NCBI GenBank assembly: GCA_023151115.1
Contig: JAKLJP010000010.1
Span: forward strand, 62,001 to 126,000
Length of the DNA stretch: 64,000 nt
Direction of reading: 5' to 3'
Origin: Anaerolineae bacterium
Lineage (GTDB): Bacteria > Chloroflexota > Anaerolineae > 4572-78 > J111
Both the position numbers and the translations under genes were made by a program. Positions 49,975-59,251 of the stretch are shown here, piece by piece. Numbering within the stretch: position 1 is the first letter of the stretch; every line of letters begins with the position of its first letter. The notes under the pieces were generated by a model. The model was not told the origin of the DNA. It did no database searches and worked only from the letters and a program-made list of their open reading frames with translations.

Positions 49975-52900
49975 TGGCTACAGTGGAGAAAGCCGGGTTT
50001 ACGGCTCAACGCCAACCCCACTGGGGCTTTATTTTTTTGACCATTTTTATCGTAGCCGCCCTGACCGCCGGCTACTTTGCCCTTCAATTACGCCGCAGCG
50101 CCTCCCCCCCCCCCGCCAACTTCCTGGCCGCCGAGAAAGGTTACGGCGTCACCGTTGATTTGACCCAATACGACAATAATACCCTGGCCGATACGCTGGC
50201 AGCGTTGGACCGCAGCGGCCTCACCTGGCTGCGCCAGCCGATTATCTGGGCGGATATCGAGCCGACTCCGGGCCAATTCAACTGGTCGAAGCTGGACCGT
50301 GCTGTAGGACAAGCTGTTAGCTTGTCTCCCCAAACAAAACTCATCGCCGTTCTTCACACCACCCCCGCCTGGGCCAGACCCGCCGCTACCCCACCCACCA
50401 CACCCCCCACCGAAGTCAGCGATTTTGGCCGCTTTGCCCGCGCCCTGGCCGAGCGCTATGGCGATCAGCTTGACTATTACCAAATCTGGCACGAACCCAA
50501 CCTCAGCGCCAACTGGGGCAACGCCTTTGTTGACCCCGGCGCTTACGCCGATTTATTACGCGAGGCGGCGGTCAACATCCGCGCTGCCGACCTGCAGGCG
50601 GTTATCCTGACCGCTGCCCTGGCCCCCACCCTGGAAAACGGCCCGCTCAACCTCAATGAACTGGCCTATCTCGATCAACTGTATCAGGCCAAAGCTAACC
50701 GCTGGTTCGATGTTGTCGCCGGGCAGGCTTACGGCTTTGACGCTGAGGCCGGCGACCCGGCCCGGCCCGACGCGCTCAACTTTCGCCGCCTTGAATTGTT
50801 ACGTGAAGTCATGCTGGCTCACGGCGACGCTGAAACACCCATCTGGGCCACGGCCTTTGGCTGGAACGCCCTGCCCGCCGATTGGTCCGGCCAGCCTTCG
50901 CCCTGGCAAAGTGATACCGCCGAGACGCAGGCGCAGCGCACCGCAGAAGCTATCGCCTTGGCCCGGCGCAATTGGCCCTGGCTGGGGCCGCTGCTGGCCA
51001 TCCGCTGGGATTCCACCGGCCTGCCTGCCGACGACCCGGCTCGCGGCTTTGCCATCCAGGAAACGCCGCCTGTTTTAGCCGCCCTCCAAACCGCCGCCAG
51101 CCTTCCCCCTGTTGCCACCAGTGGGCGCTATCCCGCCGACCACCCCAGCGGCCACTATAGCGATGGCTGGCGCTTCGCCTCAGCCACCGCCGACATTCCC
51201 CGCGATGAACCACGCACGCTGACCATTCCCTTTGAAGGAACACGCCTCGATTTGACGGTCAATCGCGGCTCGTTTCGCGGCTATTTGTGGGTCACGATTG
51301 ACGGCCAAGCGGCCAATGCCCTGCCCCAGGACGAGCAGGGGCGCAGCTACGTGGTTCTGTATGACCTGCTCCGCGAGAGCGAAAGCCTGACCCTGGCCCG
51401 TCATCTGTCGCCCGGCCCGCATGAAGCCCTCATCGAGGCCGAAGGAGGTTGGGGACAATGGGCTATCGGCGGCTGGACAGTTTACAACGAGGCTGATACT
51501 CGACCGGCCCAAACCGGCTTAACTATCGCCGGTCTGCTCGCCGGGTTAAGCGGCCTGGTTTGCCTGGCCTGGCTGGTCCGCGCCCCTGCCGCAGTGGCTC
51601 GACTCGCCTGGGCCTGGGCTGAAATTCTGGTGGCTCTTTACGCTATCCTGGGCGAGCGCGGCCAAATTATTGCCACCTTTGGTCTGGCGATTACCTTTTA
51701 TCTCACCCCCGGCTGGGGCGCTGTCGTTTTATTACTCCTGCTGGCGCTGGCCCTTTTAGCGCGGCCCGACCTCGGCCTGGCTCTAATCGCCTTTAGCCTT
51801 TCTTTTTTTCAAGCTTACAAACCATTACCCTTCGGCAGCGTCTCCCCCGTCGAACTGGCCCTGGCCTTAACCCTCGCCGGCTTCATCTTCCGCGGATTTC
51901 TTTCTTGGGGCCGAACCCGCTATGCGCCCTCATCCTCAAATTCTCACCCTTCATCTTCTATCCTCCATCTTCTATCCTCTATCTTCTATCCTCTATCTTC
52001 TGACCTGCCCGCCCTCACTCTCGTCGTCCTCGCCTTCGCCTCGACTCTCGCCGCCGAAAACTTCGGCGTTAGCATGCGCGAGTGGCGGGTGCTGGTTTTG
52101 GAGTCGGTTATCTTTTATTTTCTCGTGCGGTTGGGCCTGGATTTTAATCCGACCGCAGACCGGAGACCCATTCGACAGGCTCAGGGCAGACCGGAGACCG
52201 GGCAGACTATCACTTCCCGACCCCCGACCCCCAACCTCCAACCTCCAACTTGGGCCTGGAGGCTGATTGATGCCTTCGTCGCCGGAGCCACGCTGCAAGC
52301 CCTGATTGCCCTCTATCTCTACTTTTTCACCGACCAATCCATCACCGCCGAGGGCGTCCGCCGGGCGTTGGGGCTGGCTTACGGCTCGCCCAATAACCTC
52401 TCCCTTTTCCTCGACCGGGCCTGGCCGATTTTGTTGGCAGTAACTTTCTGGCCTCGGCAGTTAAGAATGATACCTGGGAACTCAGGGGAACTCAGGAGAA
52501 CTCAGGAGAACTTAGCATTTCCCTCCATTCCTACAAGTTCCTCTGAGTTCCCTTCTTCTCGCCGCTGGCTCTACGGTGTGGGCTTGCTCATCGTCAGCGT
52601 GGCGCTTTATCTAACTTTTTCTAAAGGGGCTTTGCTGTTGGGCCTGCCGGTGGGTTTGCTGGCGATGGGGCTATTTTACCTGCGGCGCAGCGGCGGAACA
52701 GAGCGGCGGCAGTGGCAACCTGTCCTGCTGGCGACTCTGGCCGGGTTGATTGTGCTGGCCCTGGCCCTCATTCCCCTCAGCCAGACCGAGCGCTTCCGCA
52801 CCACTTTTGACTTCAATCAGGGCAGCACCGGCTTTTTCCGGCTGAAATTGTGGCAAGCCTCGCTGACCATGCTGGCCGATCACTGGCCGCTGGGCGTCGG

Positions 52901-53240
52901 GCTGGATAATTTTTTGTACCAGTACCGTACCCGCTATATTCTGCCGGACGCCTGGCAGGAACCCAATTTGAGCCATCCCCATAATTTGATTTTGGATTTT
53001 GGCACACGGTTGGGTATCGGTGGAATTGCCCTGCTGTTATGGCTGCAAGTCGCTTTCTGGCGCAGCGCCTGGCGGCTGTATCGGCGGTCGCCGGGACCGC
53101 TGCTTTTGGGGCTGATGGGGAGTATGGTTGTCTTTTTGGCGCATGGGCTGGTGGATAATTCGTACTTTTTGGTGGATTTGGCTTTTATTTTCTTTTTAAT
53201 GATAGGCATTGTACAGCGGCTGAGGGAAAGGTATACATAA
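49974..53240 (+). CDS. GH39-like glycosidase domain fused to O-antigen ligase-like membrane protein
   Basis: In this 1088-residue protein one membrane helix (about 17-35) is followed by an outer TIM-barrel like GH39 (about 55-370: WLRQPIIWADIEPTPG, YYQIWHEPNLS with the acid/base Glu, and WATAFGW). A beta domain (about 395-500) comes next, then about a dozen helices (510-1085) with an O-antigen-ligase-type periplasmic loop. Such fusions probably act on cell-surface glycans. Three low-complexity insertions (51952-52006, 52155-52250, 52476-52553) lie in frame between helices. The start is GTG at 49974 with GGAG five bases upstream, overlapping the AriB stop. Confidence 0.8.
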   Translation: MATVEKAGFTAQRQPHWGFIFLTIFIVAALTAGYFALQLRRSASPPPANFLAAEKGYGVTVDLTQYDNNTLADTLAALDRSGLTWLRQPIIWADIEPTPGQFNWSKLDRAVGQAVSLSPQTKLIAVLHTTPAWARPAATPPTTPPTEVSDFGRFARALAERYGDQLDYYQIWHEPNLSANWGNAFVDPGAYADLLREAAVNIRAADLQAVILTAALAPTLENGPLNLNELAYLDQLYQAKANRWFDVVAGQAYGFDAEAGDPARPDALNFRRLELLREVMLAHGDAETPIWATAFGWNALPADWSGQPSPWQSDTAETQAQRTAEAIALARRNWPWLGPLLAIRWDSTGLPADDPARGFAIQETPPVLAALQTAASLPPVATSGRYPADHPSGHYSDGWRFASATADIPRDEPRTLTIPFEGTRLDLTVNRGSFRGYLWVTIDGQAANALPQDEQGRSYVVLYDLLRESESLTLARHLSPGPHEALIEAEGGWGQWAIGGWTVYNEADTRPAQTGLTIAGLLAGLSGLVCLAWLVRAPAAVARLAWAWAEILVALYAILGERGQIIATFGLAITFYLTPGWGAVVLLLLLALALLARPDLGLALIAFSLSFFQAYKPLPFGSVSPVELALALTLAGFIFRGFLSWGRTRYAPSSSNSHPSSSILHLLSSIFYPLSSDLPALTLVVLAFASTLAAENFGVSMREWRVLVLESVIFYFLVRLGLDFNPTADRRPIRQAQGRPETGQTITSRPPTPNLQPPTWAWRLIDAFVAGATLQALIALYLYFFTDQSITAEGVRRALGLAYGSPNNLSLFLDRAWPILLAVTFWPRQLRMIPGNSGELRRTQENLAFPSIPTSSSEFPSSRRWLYGVGLLIVSVALYLTFSKGALLLGLPVGLLAMGLFYLRRSGGTERRQWQPVLLATLAGLIVLALALIPLSQTERFRTTFDFNQGSTGFFRLKLWQASLTMLADHWPLGVGLDNFLYQYRTRYILPDAWQEPNLSHPHNLILDFGTRLGIGGIALLLWLQVAFWRSAWRLYRRSPGPLLLGLMGSMVVFLAHGLVDNSYFLVDLAFIFFLMIGIVQRLRERYT
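51952..52006 (+). repeat. 14-bp tandem repeat inside the O-antigen-ligase fusion
   Basis: Four units of CATCTTCTATCCTC (or TATCTTCTATCCTC), with a 14-base period, stay in frame within a linker between membrane helices. Confidence 0.88.
52155..52250 (+). repeat. Repeat tract with TTCGACAGGCTCAGG insert inside the fusion gene
   Basis: GCAGACCGGAGACC occurs at 52155-52168 and 52186-52199, on both sides of TTCGACAGGCTCAGG (52171-52185), a word I recall as widespread in intergenic repeats. CCCGACC and CCAACCT words follow to 52250. Confidence 0.75.
52476..52553. repeat. Word-hairpin repeat, GTTCCCTCA family, in frame within the fusion gene
   Basis: The left arm (52476-52512) is four GGGAACTCA/GGAGAACTCA words; the right arm (52519-52553) is GTTCCTCTGAGTTCCC-type inverse. 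The same family is intergenic at 2690-2764 and 26911-26984. Confidence 0.85.
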
Positions 53241-53260
53241 TCTAAAACGGGTTATCTTCC

Positions 53261-53289
53261 TTGCAAAAATATTTGGCTTCGCTTATGAT
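53261..53289 (+). promoter_or_regulatory. Sigma-70-type promoter of the PLD-nuclease genes
   Basis: TTGCAA (53261-53266), a 17-base spacer and TATGAT (53284-53289), about 36 bases before the ATG at 53325. Confidence 0.75.
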
Positions 53290-53324
53290 TAAATGCATTC
53301 AACATTCTTACATGCAGGTCTTAT

Positions 53325-53864
53325 ATGCTAACGGAAGCCGAACTCATCATCCAACCATATTCCAGCAAAGACGGGAAAAGTCTTTTAGATATTTTGGTGA
53401 ATGAGTTAAGAAGCAAAAAATGGATTCGCTTCCAAGCAGCAGTAGCATTTTTGAAACAATCAGGTAATTTTCGTAATTTACTTGAGGCAATGCATACATT
53501 TATAGCAGAGGGTGGAACAATTGAGATAACTTTCGGAGCAGATACGTTTGCTGGCAACACACGAGGCACAGATTATGAGGCAGTAAAATTACTGCTGTCC
53601 GAGTTTGAGGAAGAACCAAAAGTAAAGTTTTACTTGTATCACGAAAAGAGACGCACATTTCACCCTAAACTGTACTTGTTTTCAAATGAACAGGATAATA
53701 ATGCGCTACTTATCGTTGGGTCATCAAATTGGAGCGATGGGGGATTAGTAAACAATATTGAAGCGAATGTTCTTTTAAAGCTTGAACTTGACAAAGAAGA
53801 CCATAAACAGTGTTACCAGATGATTTTTGAGTATTTTGCCACATATTGGACTGAGGTTGAATGA
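53325..53864 (+). CDS. PLD-type nuclease, NgoFVII/BfiI-like restriction subunit
   Basis: The 179-residue PLD-fold protein has the HKD-type active site HPKLYLFSNEQDNN followed by GSSNWSDGG (about 108-142). Such one-motif nucleases dimerise to form the active site and include NgoFVII and BfiI restriction enzymes, which cut without metal ions. The next gene overlaps by four bases (ATGA) and holds the probable DNA-binding part, so the enzyme is split in two chains. A methyltransferase on the opposite strand is convergent. A+T-rich. Confidence 0.8.
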   Translation: MLTEAELIIQPYSSKDGKSLLDILVNELRSKKWIRFQAAVAFLKQSGNFRNLLEAMHTFIAEGGTIEITFGADTFAGNTRGTDYEAVKLLLSEFEEEPKVKFYLYHEKRRTFHPKLYLFSNEQDNNALLIVGSSNWSDGGLVNNIEANVLLKLELDKEDHKQCYQMIFEYFATYWTEVE

Positions 53865-54607
53865 AGGACGGACAAGGGTTTGCGCGTCGAGTTACATCAG
53901 AAAATTTGGGGCAATTTGCTCCTTTGCTTGGACACAAGAGCGAAAGTGATAGCATAGAAAGCCCTGATAGCCAAACAGCCAGAGAAAAAGCTCTCCTTGA
54001 TCCGGAACTTCAGGCAGCAGAGGCGCTTTTCTCTGGAAATCCGATAAAGGTTTCCATTCCTGCCAGATTTTTCCAACCAAGAAAGGTAAAAAAGAGGAGA
54101 CGCTTCATTAGGCACGATACCAGGGAAGAGATTATAGTTCAGCCACCAATTCAAGTTTCGGATATCAGCCGGGGTCAACTTGTATGGCGGAAAAATAACC
54201 TTCCTGCATCTGATGTGCAAAGACAGCGAGGAGCAGTAACCGGCGGTCTTAGACTTACACAGGCAAAATTTGAAGTCAACGGTATAAGAATTGATCAAAC
54301 AAAATACTTTAGGTATGTCGTATTAAGCCAAATGCCTTGGGGAACAGGCCGAAAGGGGTTTCCAAAGCAACGCGAAACAGTGGAGATCACTTTTGATGTG
54401 ACAATTTTAGGGATGAACTATGGACAACATAGGTTAGTGGTAAGTCATAAACCCAGTGGTGAAGCAGGACAGCGAAACTATACAACGATGCTTCATTGGG
54501 AAGATTTAGCCAATACAATTAAAGAACTCAATCTTGTCGGAAAAACTTTTCAGCTTTACGCGCCTCCAGAAAATCAACAGGAACCATTTTTTATAGAAAT
54601 TGTCTAA
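53861..54607 (+). CDS. Probable DNA-recognition subunit of the PLD-type restriction enzyme
   Basis: The 248-residue protein has a basic region near 75-90 (RKVKKRRRFIRHD), then a beta-rich half (about 115-245) with LVWRKNNLPASDVQ, KYFRYVVLSQMPW and TMLHWEDLANTI. Its size and layout fit the B3-like C-terminal domain of NgoFVII-type REases, but that assignment rests on context and a weak look-alike. It overlaps the PLD subunit gene by four bases and the convergent methyltransferase stop by four. Confidence 0.6.
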   Translation: MKDGQGFARRVTSENLGQFAPLLGHKSESDSIESPDSQTAREKALLDPELQAAEALFSGNPIKVSIPARFFQPRKVKKRRRFIRHDTREEIIVQPPIQVSDISRGQLVWRKNNLPASDVQRQRGAVTGGLRLTQAKFEVNGIRIDQTKYFRYVVLSQMPWGTGRKGFPKQRETVEITFDVTILGMNYGQHRLVVSHKPSGEAGQRNYTTMLHWEDLANTIKELNLVGKTFQLYAPPENQQEPFFIEIV

Positions 54608-56256
54608 TCTTCATCCTCTAACGCGGTCTCCACTCTCTGGCGACGTGACCGCAGCCGCATCCAGGCAGTACGTAGGTCGTCACAATCGTGGCTATCGAAT
54701 CCAATTTGTTTCAAAATCGTATTATCTTGCATTGCCAATAACGTCTCTGGTGCGATACCTGTGCGTATCGTGGAGTCTAAATGATACGTAACCCTCTCTT
54801 CTACATCGCATATTGGCACAATGAGCTTTCTAACCTCGGAAGGAACTAACTCCAAAACGCCCCCGCCATAATGCCTTCCTTCCAATTCAGCAGAAAGCGC
54901 GGTTAAGCTATTGACAAATGAGAAGACAAGGCTTGCCGGGTTAAATTGTTTTGATTGAACACGGTAAGCAGTATCGGTCGTAAATGCTTCGACTTTATTT
55001 AAAATTAAGCGCGGAAAATCGTGGCATCTTTTTAGCATACCAATTGAGGTAGAATATACCGAAGGAACACTGTACCAGGGCTCCCGAATACGGCATTTAT
55101 ATCGTTTATGTATTTCTTGCGCTTCGCCCAACTTAAGATAATTTTGGACCGTCTGAGGAAGTTCGGGAATGCGTTCATTGGTAAACCAAATAAAGTTTGT
55201 TGGTAAACCTAATTCTTGATTTTTCCAATGGGTTGTTTCATCATAAATAACACCCGGCGCATGTTCACTCCTCCCGAACATAGGATAAGCCCAGTTTTCC
55301 AAACCATATTGCTGCACCACATTGTTGGGTACAAGGAAAAACTTGTTAGCTCCGGTCACAATACCTACAGCTACCTCTGCTATCTCATTAAAGCGATAGA
55401 CGCCGGGACGGTGAATAGCTTCTCGTAGAATTTCGCGTTCTCGTTTTGTCAGAAACGCCAGCATCCACTTGCCGGCTACCGTTTCCCCATTGGCATAATC
55501 AGCATGACAAAAGTAAGTTTCTGGATCCTCCTGAAGAAATGATTTAGTCCGTGTTGGAATAATACCCACCCCTAAAAAACGAGACTCGGGTTCAACCTTT
55601 TTCTCAGCTAAGAGCAGAATAGCACCCTGAAGAGTGTTCTCAAACCATAGTTCTTCCGGGTCAAAAATTAAAACCCGAGAGCATTGTCGAGTCAAATAGG
55701 TTCGGAGAGATTGGGCGTGTAAAACATGGAGCAACTCTGCTGGTACTACCATTGCGAGTCTGCCACCCGGACGGAGCAAAGCGATCGAAGAAATCACAAA
55801 AGGAACCCAAGCATTTGTGTGCATAGTAAAGGGTAATTGGAAAGACTCAAAAATCTTTTGTGATCGTGCTTGTAAATTACTCTCCATATATTGGTAGCGA
55901 ATGAAAGGAGGATTGCCCACTACTGCGTCAAACATTGGGGGTTGCATAAACTGCAACAATGACCAACCAAGAAAATCCTCTGTATATATCTCTGAGTTTA
56001 CATTTCGTAGCAAGGTGGCCACATCGCGTGACTTTGTTGCTTCAATAGGATCAATCTCGAACCCCGTGAAAGAATTAACCGAATCTGTCCCTAAACAGGA
56101 TAGGCTGCGAATAAAAACACCGTCCCCACAACTCGGCTCTAATATACTTTGTGGGCGAATTTGAAGCACCCATCTCAGAAGAAAATAAGCAATTTCCGGA
56201 TCAGTATAATATCCACCTCTAAGTTTGGTCGCTGACTCATTCTCTTTAAAGTTCAT
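54604..56256 (-). CDS. N6-adenine DNA methyltransferase (restriction-modification)
   Basis: The 550-residue gamma-type methyltransferase has GGYYTDPEIAYFLL, SAM motif ILEPSCGDGVFI (about 38-49) and catalytic NPPF in VVGNPPFIRYQYM. The C-terminal half is a target-recognition region. It faces the PLD-type nuclease genes with overlapping stops (54604-54607), so they form one restriction-modification set. Its promoter (56502-56530) contains a palindromic operator that is shared with the D12-class methyltransferase at 60071. The leader is long, about 240 bases. Confidence 0.88.
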   Translation of the reverse strand: MNFKENESATKLRGGYYTDPEIAYFLLRWVLQIRPQSILEPSCGDGVFIRSLSCLGTDSVNSFTGFEIDPIEATKSRDVATLLRNVNSEIYTEDFLGWSLLQFMQPPMFDAVVGNPPFIRYQYMESNLQARSQKIFESFQLPFTMHTNAWVPFVISSIALLRPGGRLAMVVPAELLHVLHAQSLRTYLTRQCSRVLIFDPEELWFENTLQGAILLLAEKKVEPESRFLGVGIIPTRTKSFLQEDPETYFCHADYANGETVAGKWMLAFLTKREREILREAIHRPGVYRFNEIAEVAVGIVTGANKFFLVPNNVVQQYGLENWAYPMFGRSEHAPGVIYDETTHWKNQELGLPTNFIWFTNERIPELPQTVQNYLKLGEAQEIHKRYKCRIREPWYSVPSVYSTSIGMLKRCHDFPRLILNKVEAFTTDTAYRVQSKQFNPASLVFSFVNSLTALSAELEGRHYGGGVLELVPSEVRKLIVPICDVEERVTYHLDSTIRTGIAPETLLAMQDNTILKQIGFDSHDCDDLRTAWMRLRSRRQRVETALEDED

Positions 56257-56501
56257 GATTGTTTTGTATTACTCAAGGAGATAATCTACTTAAAGCCACA
56301 TATAACATCTTATACCACTATATGTAGGAGGTATTTAGCGGAAAGGGAACATCTTTAGTAGTAGTCGCAATCCAGGCAAAGAATATTTTACTATAAATAG
56401 CATTGATTGCAAGGATTTATCTTTGATCTTCTCTTTTTGAGCTAACACGAATTCGTGTATTGTTAGATAAAAATATAAGCGAGAATATTAGCTCACCTAT
56501 C
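56257..56501 (-). promoter_or_regulatory. Long leader of the NPPF methyltransferase gene with second operator
   Basis: A perfect 14-bp palindrome ACACGAATTCGTGT at 56445-56458 and an AAATATAAGCGAGAA segment (56470-56484), both matched in part upstream of the other methyltransferase. The rest is A+T-rich with no gene. Confidence 0.6.
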
Positions 56502-56530
56502 ACAATAACACTAAATCGTGTATTTGTCAA
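56502..56530 (-). promoter_or_regulatory. Promoter with operator, NPPF methyltransferase
   Basis: On the reverse strand, TTGACA (56525-56530), a 17-base spacer and TATTGT (56502-56507). The spacer is the near-palindrome ACACGATTTAGTGT (56508-56521), so a bound repressor would block RNA polymerase. Confidence 0.75.
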
Positions 56531-56658
56531 GGGCTAATTGATTATTCTCTACGCCTCGGCTCAAGTTAGCCCTCATGGTTTACTTTACAATATTTCCATT
56601 ATGTGCGAGAATTGAGCGAAATAGGCTTGGCTTGCGGTGCTCTTTCTGGTAAATTCGT

Positions 56659-57627
56659 ATGTTTATCACAAACCATATCTTCCTATTGATTCAATCTCTC
56701 ACCCTTTTCCTGGCCACGGTTCTGTTGGCTGCCTGCGCCACCGGCCCTACGGGGCTGCTACGTCCTAACGGCGTTGTTGTGGCCCCGGATGGCAGCCTGT
56801 ATGTGATGGACCGGGGCAATTATCGCATCGTACATTTGTCGGCCACGGGCCAATGGCTTGGCGCCTTCGGCCAACTGGGGACGGAACCCGGCCATATTTA
56901 CTCCGGCTGGGATATTGATCTCGACGCCGCCGGGAATATCTACATTTGCAACCAGGTTCGGGCCGAAGAAGGCGCCTCTCACTTTCGGGATGGCCTGGAA
57001 GTTTTTTCCTCCACCGGCCAATTTCAGCACACCATCGGCGCGCAAACCTATGCTTACGACGATGAAGATATCAATGCGCCCTACGGCCTGGATATAGACG
57101 AGCAGGGCCGGGTGTACGTGGCCGATTTCGACGGGGATGCCGTCCGGGTCTTTTCGGCGCAGGGTGAACTGCTGGCCCGTCTCGACGGTGGAGCTAACCA
57201 GTTTGGAGACCCCACCGACGTAGCCGTAGATGACCAGCGCCAACTCCTCTACATTGCCGACCCGTTTAACAGCCAGGTTCACCAGTTCAGCCTCAACCTG
57301 ACCGAGACAGGCCAACTCACCGCCACCCACCAATTGAGCCTGGGCAGTTATGGCCGGGAACCCGGCCAATTTGCCTATCTGCAAAACCTGGTGGTAGATG
57401 ACGCCAGCGGCCGGCTTTACGTCAGCGATATGGCCAATCGGCGCATCCAGGTTTTTGACAGTGAAGGGCAATATGTCGCCCAGTTCGCCGCCCCCGGCAA
57501 TTGGCAGGCCATGGGGCTGGACCTGGGGCCGGATGGGGCCATTTACGCCGCCGACGCCTTTAACAACGTCATCTGGGTTTTTGAGCCAGACGGCCGGGTG
57601 CGCCAGCGGGTCGAGGTGCGGTCATGA
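56659..57627 (+). CDS. NHL-repeat beta-propeller lipoprotein
   Basis: The 322-residue protein has a lipoprotein signal (LLAACATG, Cys about 26) and about six NHL repeats (NGVVVAPDGSLYVMDRGNYRI, then AAGNIYICNQ, EQGRVYVADFDGDAVRVF, SGRLYVSDMANRRIQVF and PDGAIYAADAFNNVIWVF). NHL propellers bind proteins or ligands in the envelope. Its stop overlaps the start of the SpoIIE-type phosphatase (ATGA), which suggests it senses for that gene's product. Its promoter is not clear; it is divergent from the methyltransferase. Confidence 0.85.
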   Translation: MFITNHIFLLIQSLTLFLATVLLAACATGPTGLLRPNGVVVAPDGSLYVMDRGNYRIVHLSATGQWLGAFGQLGTEPGHIYSGWDIDLDAAGNIYICNQVRAEEGASHFRDGLEVFSSTGQFQHTIGAQTYAYDDEDINAPYGLDIDEQGRVYVADFDGDAVRVFSAQGELLARLDGGANQFGDPTDVAVDDQRQLLYIADPFNSQVHQFSLNLTETGQLTATHQLSLGSYGREPGQFAYLQNLVVDDASGRLYVSDMANRRIQVFDSEGQYVAQFAAPGNWQAMGLDLGPDGAIYAADAFNNVIWVFEPDGRVRQRVEVRS

Positions 57628-59189
57628 AATTTCGCGTGCCCCTGTTTATAAAAATTATGCTGCCCATCGTCGTCTTGATTCTCCTGGCGGTAAGCCTGAC
57701 CGGCTATCAGGTTTATCAAGCCAGCACTATGCGCTGGCAGACGGAAATGGATACGCGCCTGGAACGAGTGGCAACGCTCCTGGCCGGTACAATTAATATT
57801 GAAACCTTAGAAGCAGTGCGCCAACCGGCCGACATTGACAGCCCGGCTTATGTGGCGGTGGCTGGCCAGCTTGAGCAGGCTGTGACCGCCGCTAATCTGG
57901 CCTGGGTGGGCATTTACTACCGCGAAGGCGATTATTTTTACTATTGGGTTGACCAGGATTATTCCGGCGTGGGCTATCCTTTTTTCTATGCTACCCCGGA
58001 GCATTTTGCTGTTTATGACGACCAGCAGCCCCGCTATGTGCAATATACTGACGAGTTTGGCTCTTATTATGGCTTTGTGGCCCCGATTATTGTTGAGGGC
58101 AAAACAGTGGCCCTGGTCGAAGCCCTGGTAGATTTGGAGTCGCGCAATCTGGTTCAGCAAGACACGTTGGCTCGGGTTTGGCCGATCCTGCTGGGTGGCG
58201 GCGTCGTGGCGGCCCTGCTGTCGTTGCTTATTACCGTTGTCACGGTCAACCGGCCCTTGCGCCAGTTGCAGCAGGGCACTCTGGCCCTGGCCGGCGGCCA
58301 GTTCGGCCATAAGATTCAGTTACGGGCCTGGGTCAAAGACGAACTCCACGAGGTGGCCGATACCTTCAACCAGATGTCCGGCCAATTGGAGCGACTGTAC
58401 CGGGAACAGGCCGAACGGGAGCGCATCCGGCGCGAAATCGAAATTGCCCGCACCGTGCAGCAAGCCCTTTTTCCTACCCAAATACCGCAGGTGCACGGGC
58501 TGGAAATTGCTGCCTTTTGCCGCCCGCACCGCGAAACATCGGGCGATTTTTATGATTTATTGGCTTTGGAGGGAGGGCAGTTGGGAGTGGTCATTGGCGA
58601 TGTCTCGGGCAAGAGCATTCCGGCGGCGCTGGTGATGGTGGCCGCCCAAAGCACCCTACGCGCCGAAGCTTATACCCATGATTCTCCGGCCCAGGTGTTG
58701 GATCAATCCAACGTTTTGCTGCAGCGAAATATGCCGCGCGGCATGTTTGTAGCGGCCAGTTACGCCCGCCTCGATGCCTGGTCGGGCGAAATGGTTTGGG
58801 CCAATGCCGGGCAGATTTATCCGGTCTTGCTGCATCGGGTGCGCCCGGCTGACCCCCTGGCTTACCCTAGTTACCTGGAGGCCACCGGCGCGGCCTTTCC
58901 CCTGGGCTTGAATGCGGCCATCAACTACGACGACCAGCCGCTCAAGCTGATCCCCGGCGATACCGTGCTGTTTTACACCGATGGGGTGATTGAAGCCATG
59001 AACCCGGCCCATGAGCTTTACGGCTTTGAACGGCTGGAGAGCCTGGTCCGCTCCTTAGCCGACGATTTGTCGCCCCAGGCGTTGATCGAAGCTGTCCTGG
59101 CCGACGTGGCTGTCTTCGTCGGCCCTGCCGAGCAGCACGACGACATAACCCTGGTTGCGGTTAAGCTGAGTGGTGAAGAGCCAGCTTGA
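57624..59189 (+). CDS. Membrane PP2C/SpoIIE-type serine phosphatase with HAMP domain
   Basis: The 521-residue protein has membrane helix 1 (about 8-30), an extracytoplasmic sensor (about 31-190), helix 2 (about 192-213), a HAMP domain and a coiled coil (about 214-285). A SpoIIE phosphatase domain follows (about 290-518), with SGDFYDLL, GDVSGKSIPAAL, LFYTDGVIEA and EQHDDITLVAV providing metal-binding Asp residues. Such RsbU/SpoIIE-like enzymes activate anti-anti-sigma factors. Coupled by a 4-base overlap to the NHL lipoprotein. Partners are not in the window. Confidence 0.92.
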   Translation: MKFRVPLFIKIMLPIVVLILLAVSLTGYQVYQASTMRWQTEMDTRLERVATLLAGTINIETLEAVRQPADIDSPAYVAVAGQLEQAVTAANLAWVGIYYREGDYFYYWVDQDYSGVGYPFFYATPEHFAVYDDQQPRYVQYTDEFGSYYGFVAPIIVEGKTVALVEALVDLESRNLVQQDTLARVWPILLGGGVVAALLSLLITVVTVNRPLRQLQQGTLALAGGQFGHKIQLRAWVKDELHEVADTFNQMSGQLERLYREQAERERIRREIEIARTVQQALFPTQIPQVHGLEIAAFCRPHRETSGDFYDLLALEGGQLGVVIGDVSGKSIPAALVMVAAQSTLRAEAYTHDSPAQVLDQSNVLLQRNMPRGMFVAASYARLDAWSGEMVWANAGQIYPVLLHRVRPADPLAYPSYLEATGAAFPLGLNAAINYDDQPLKLIPGDTVLFYTDGVIEAMNPAHELYGFERLESLVRSLADDLSPQALIEAVLADVAVFVGPAEQHDDITLVAVKLSGEEPA

Positions 59190-59251
59190 GATTAAAAACG
59201 CCTCTGTCAACGCGCAACATTGCACAAACCGGGTGATTGATAAGGATACTG

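Noticed and set aside
51952..52006. 14-bp tandem as a frameshift or pseudogene mark
   Set aside because: The reading frame continues through it into good membrane helices, so it looks like a linker, not a break.
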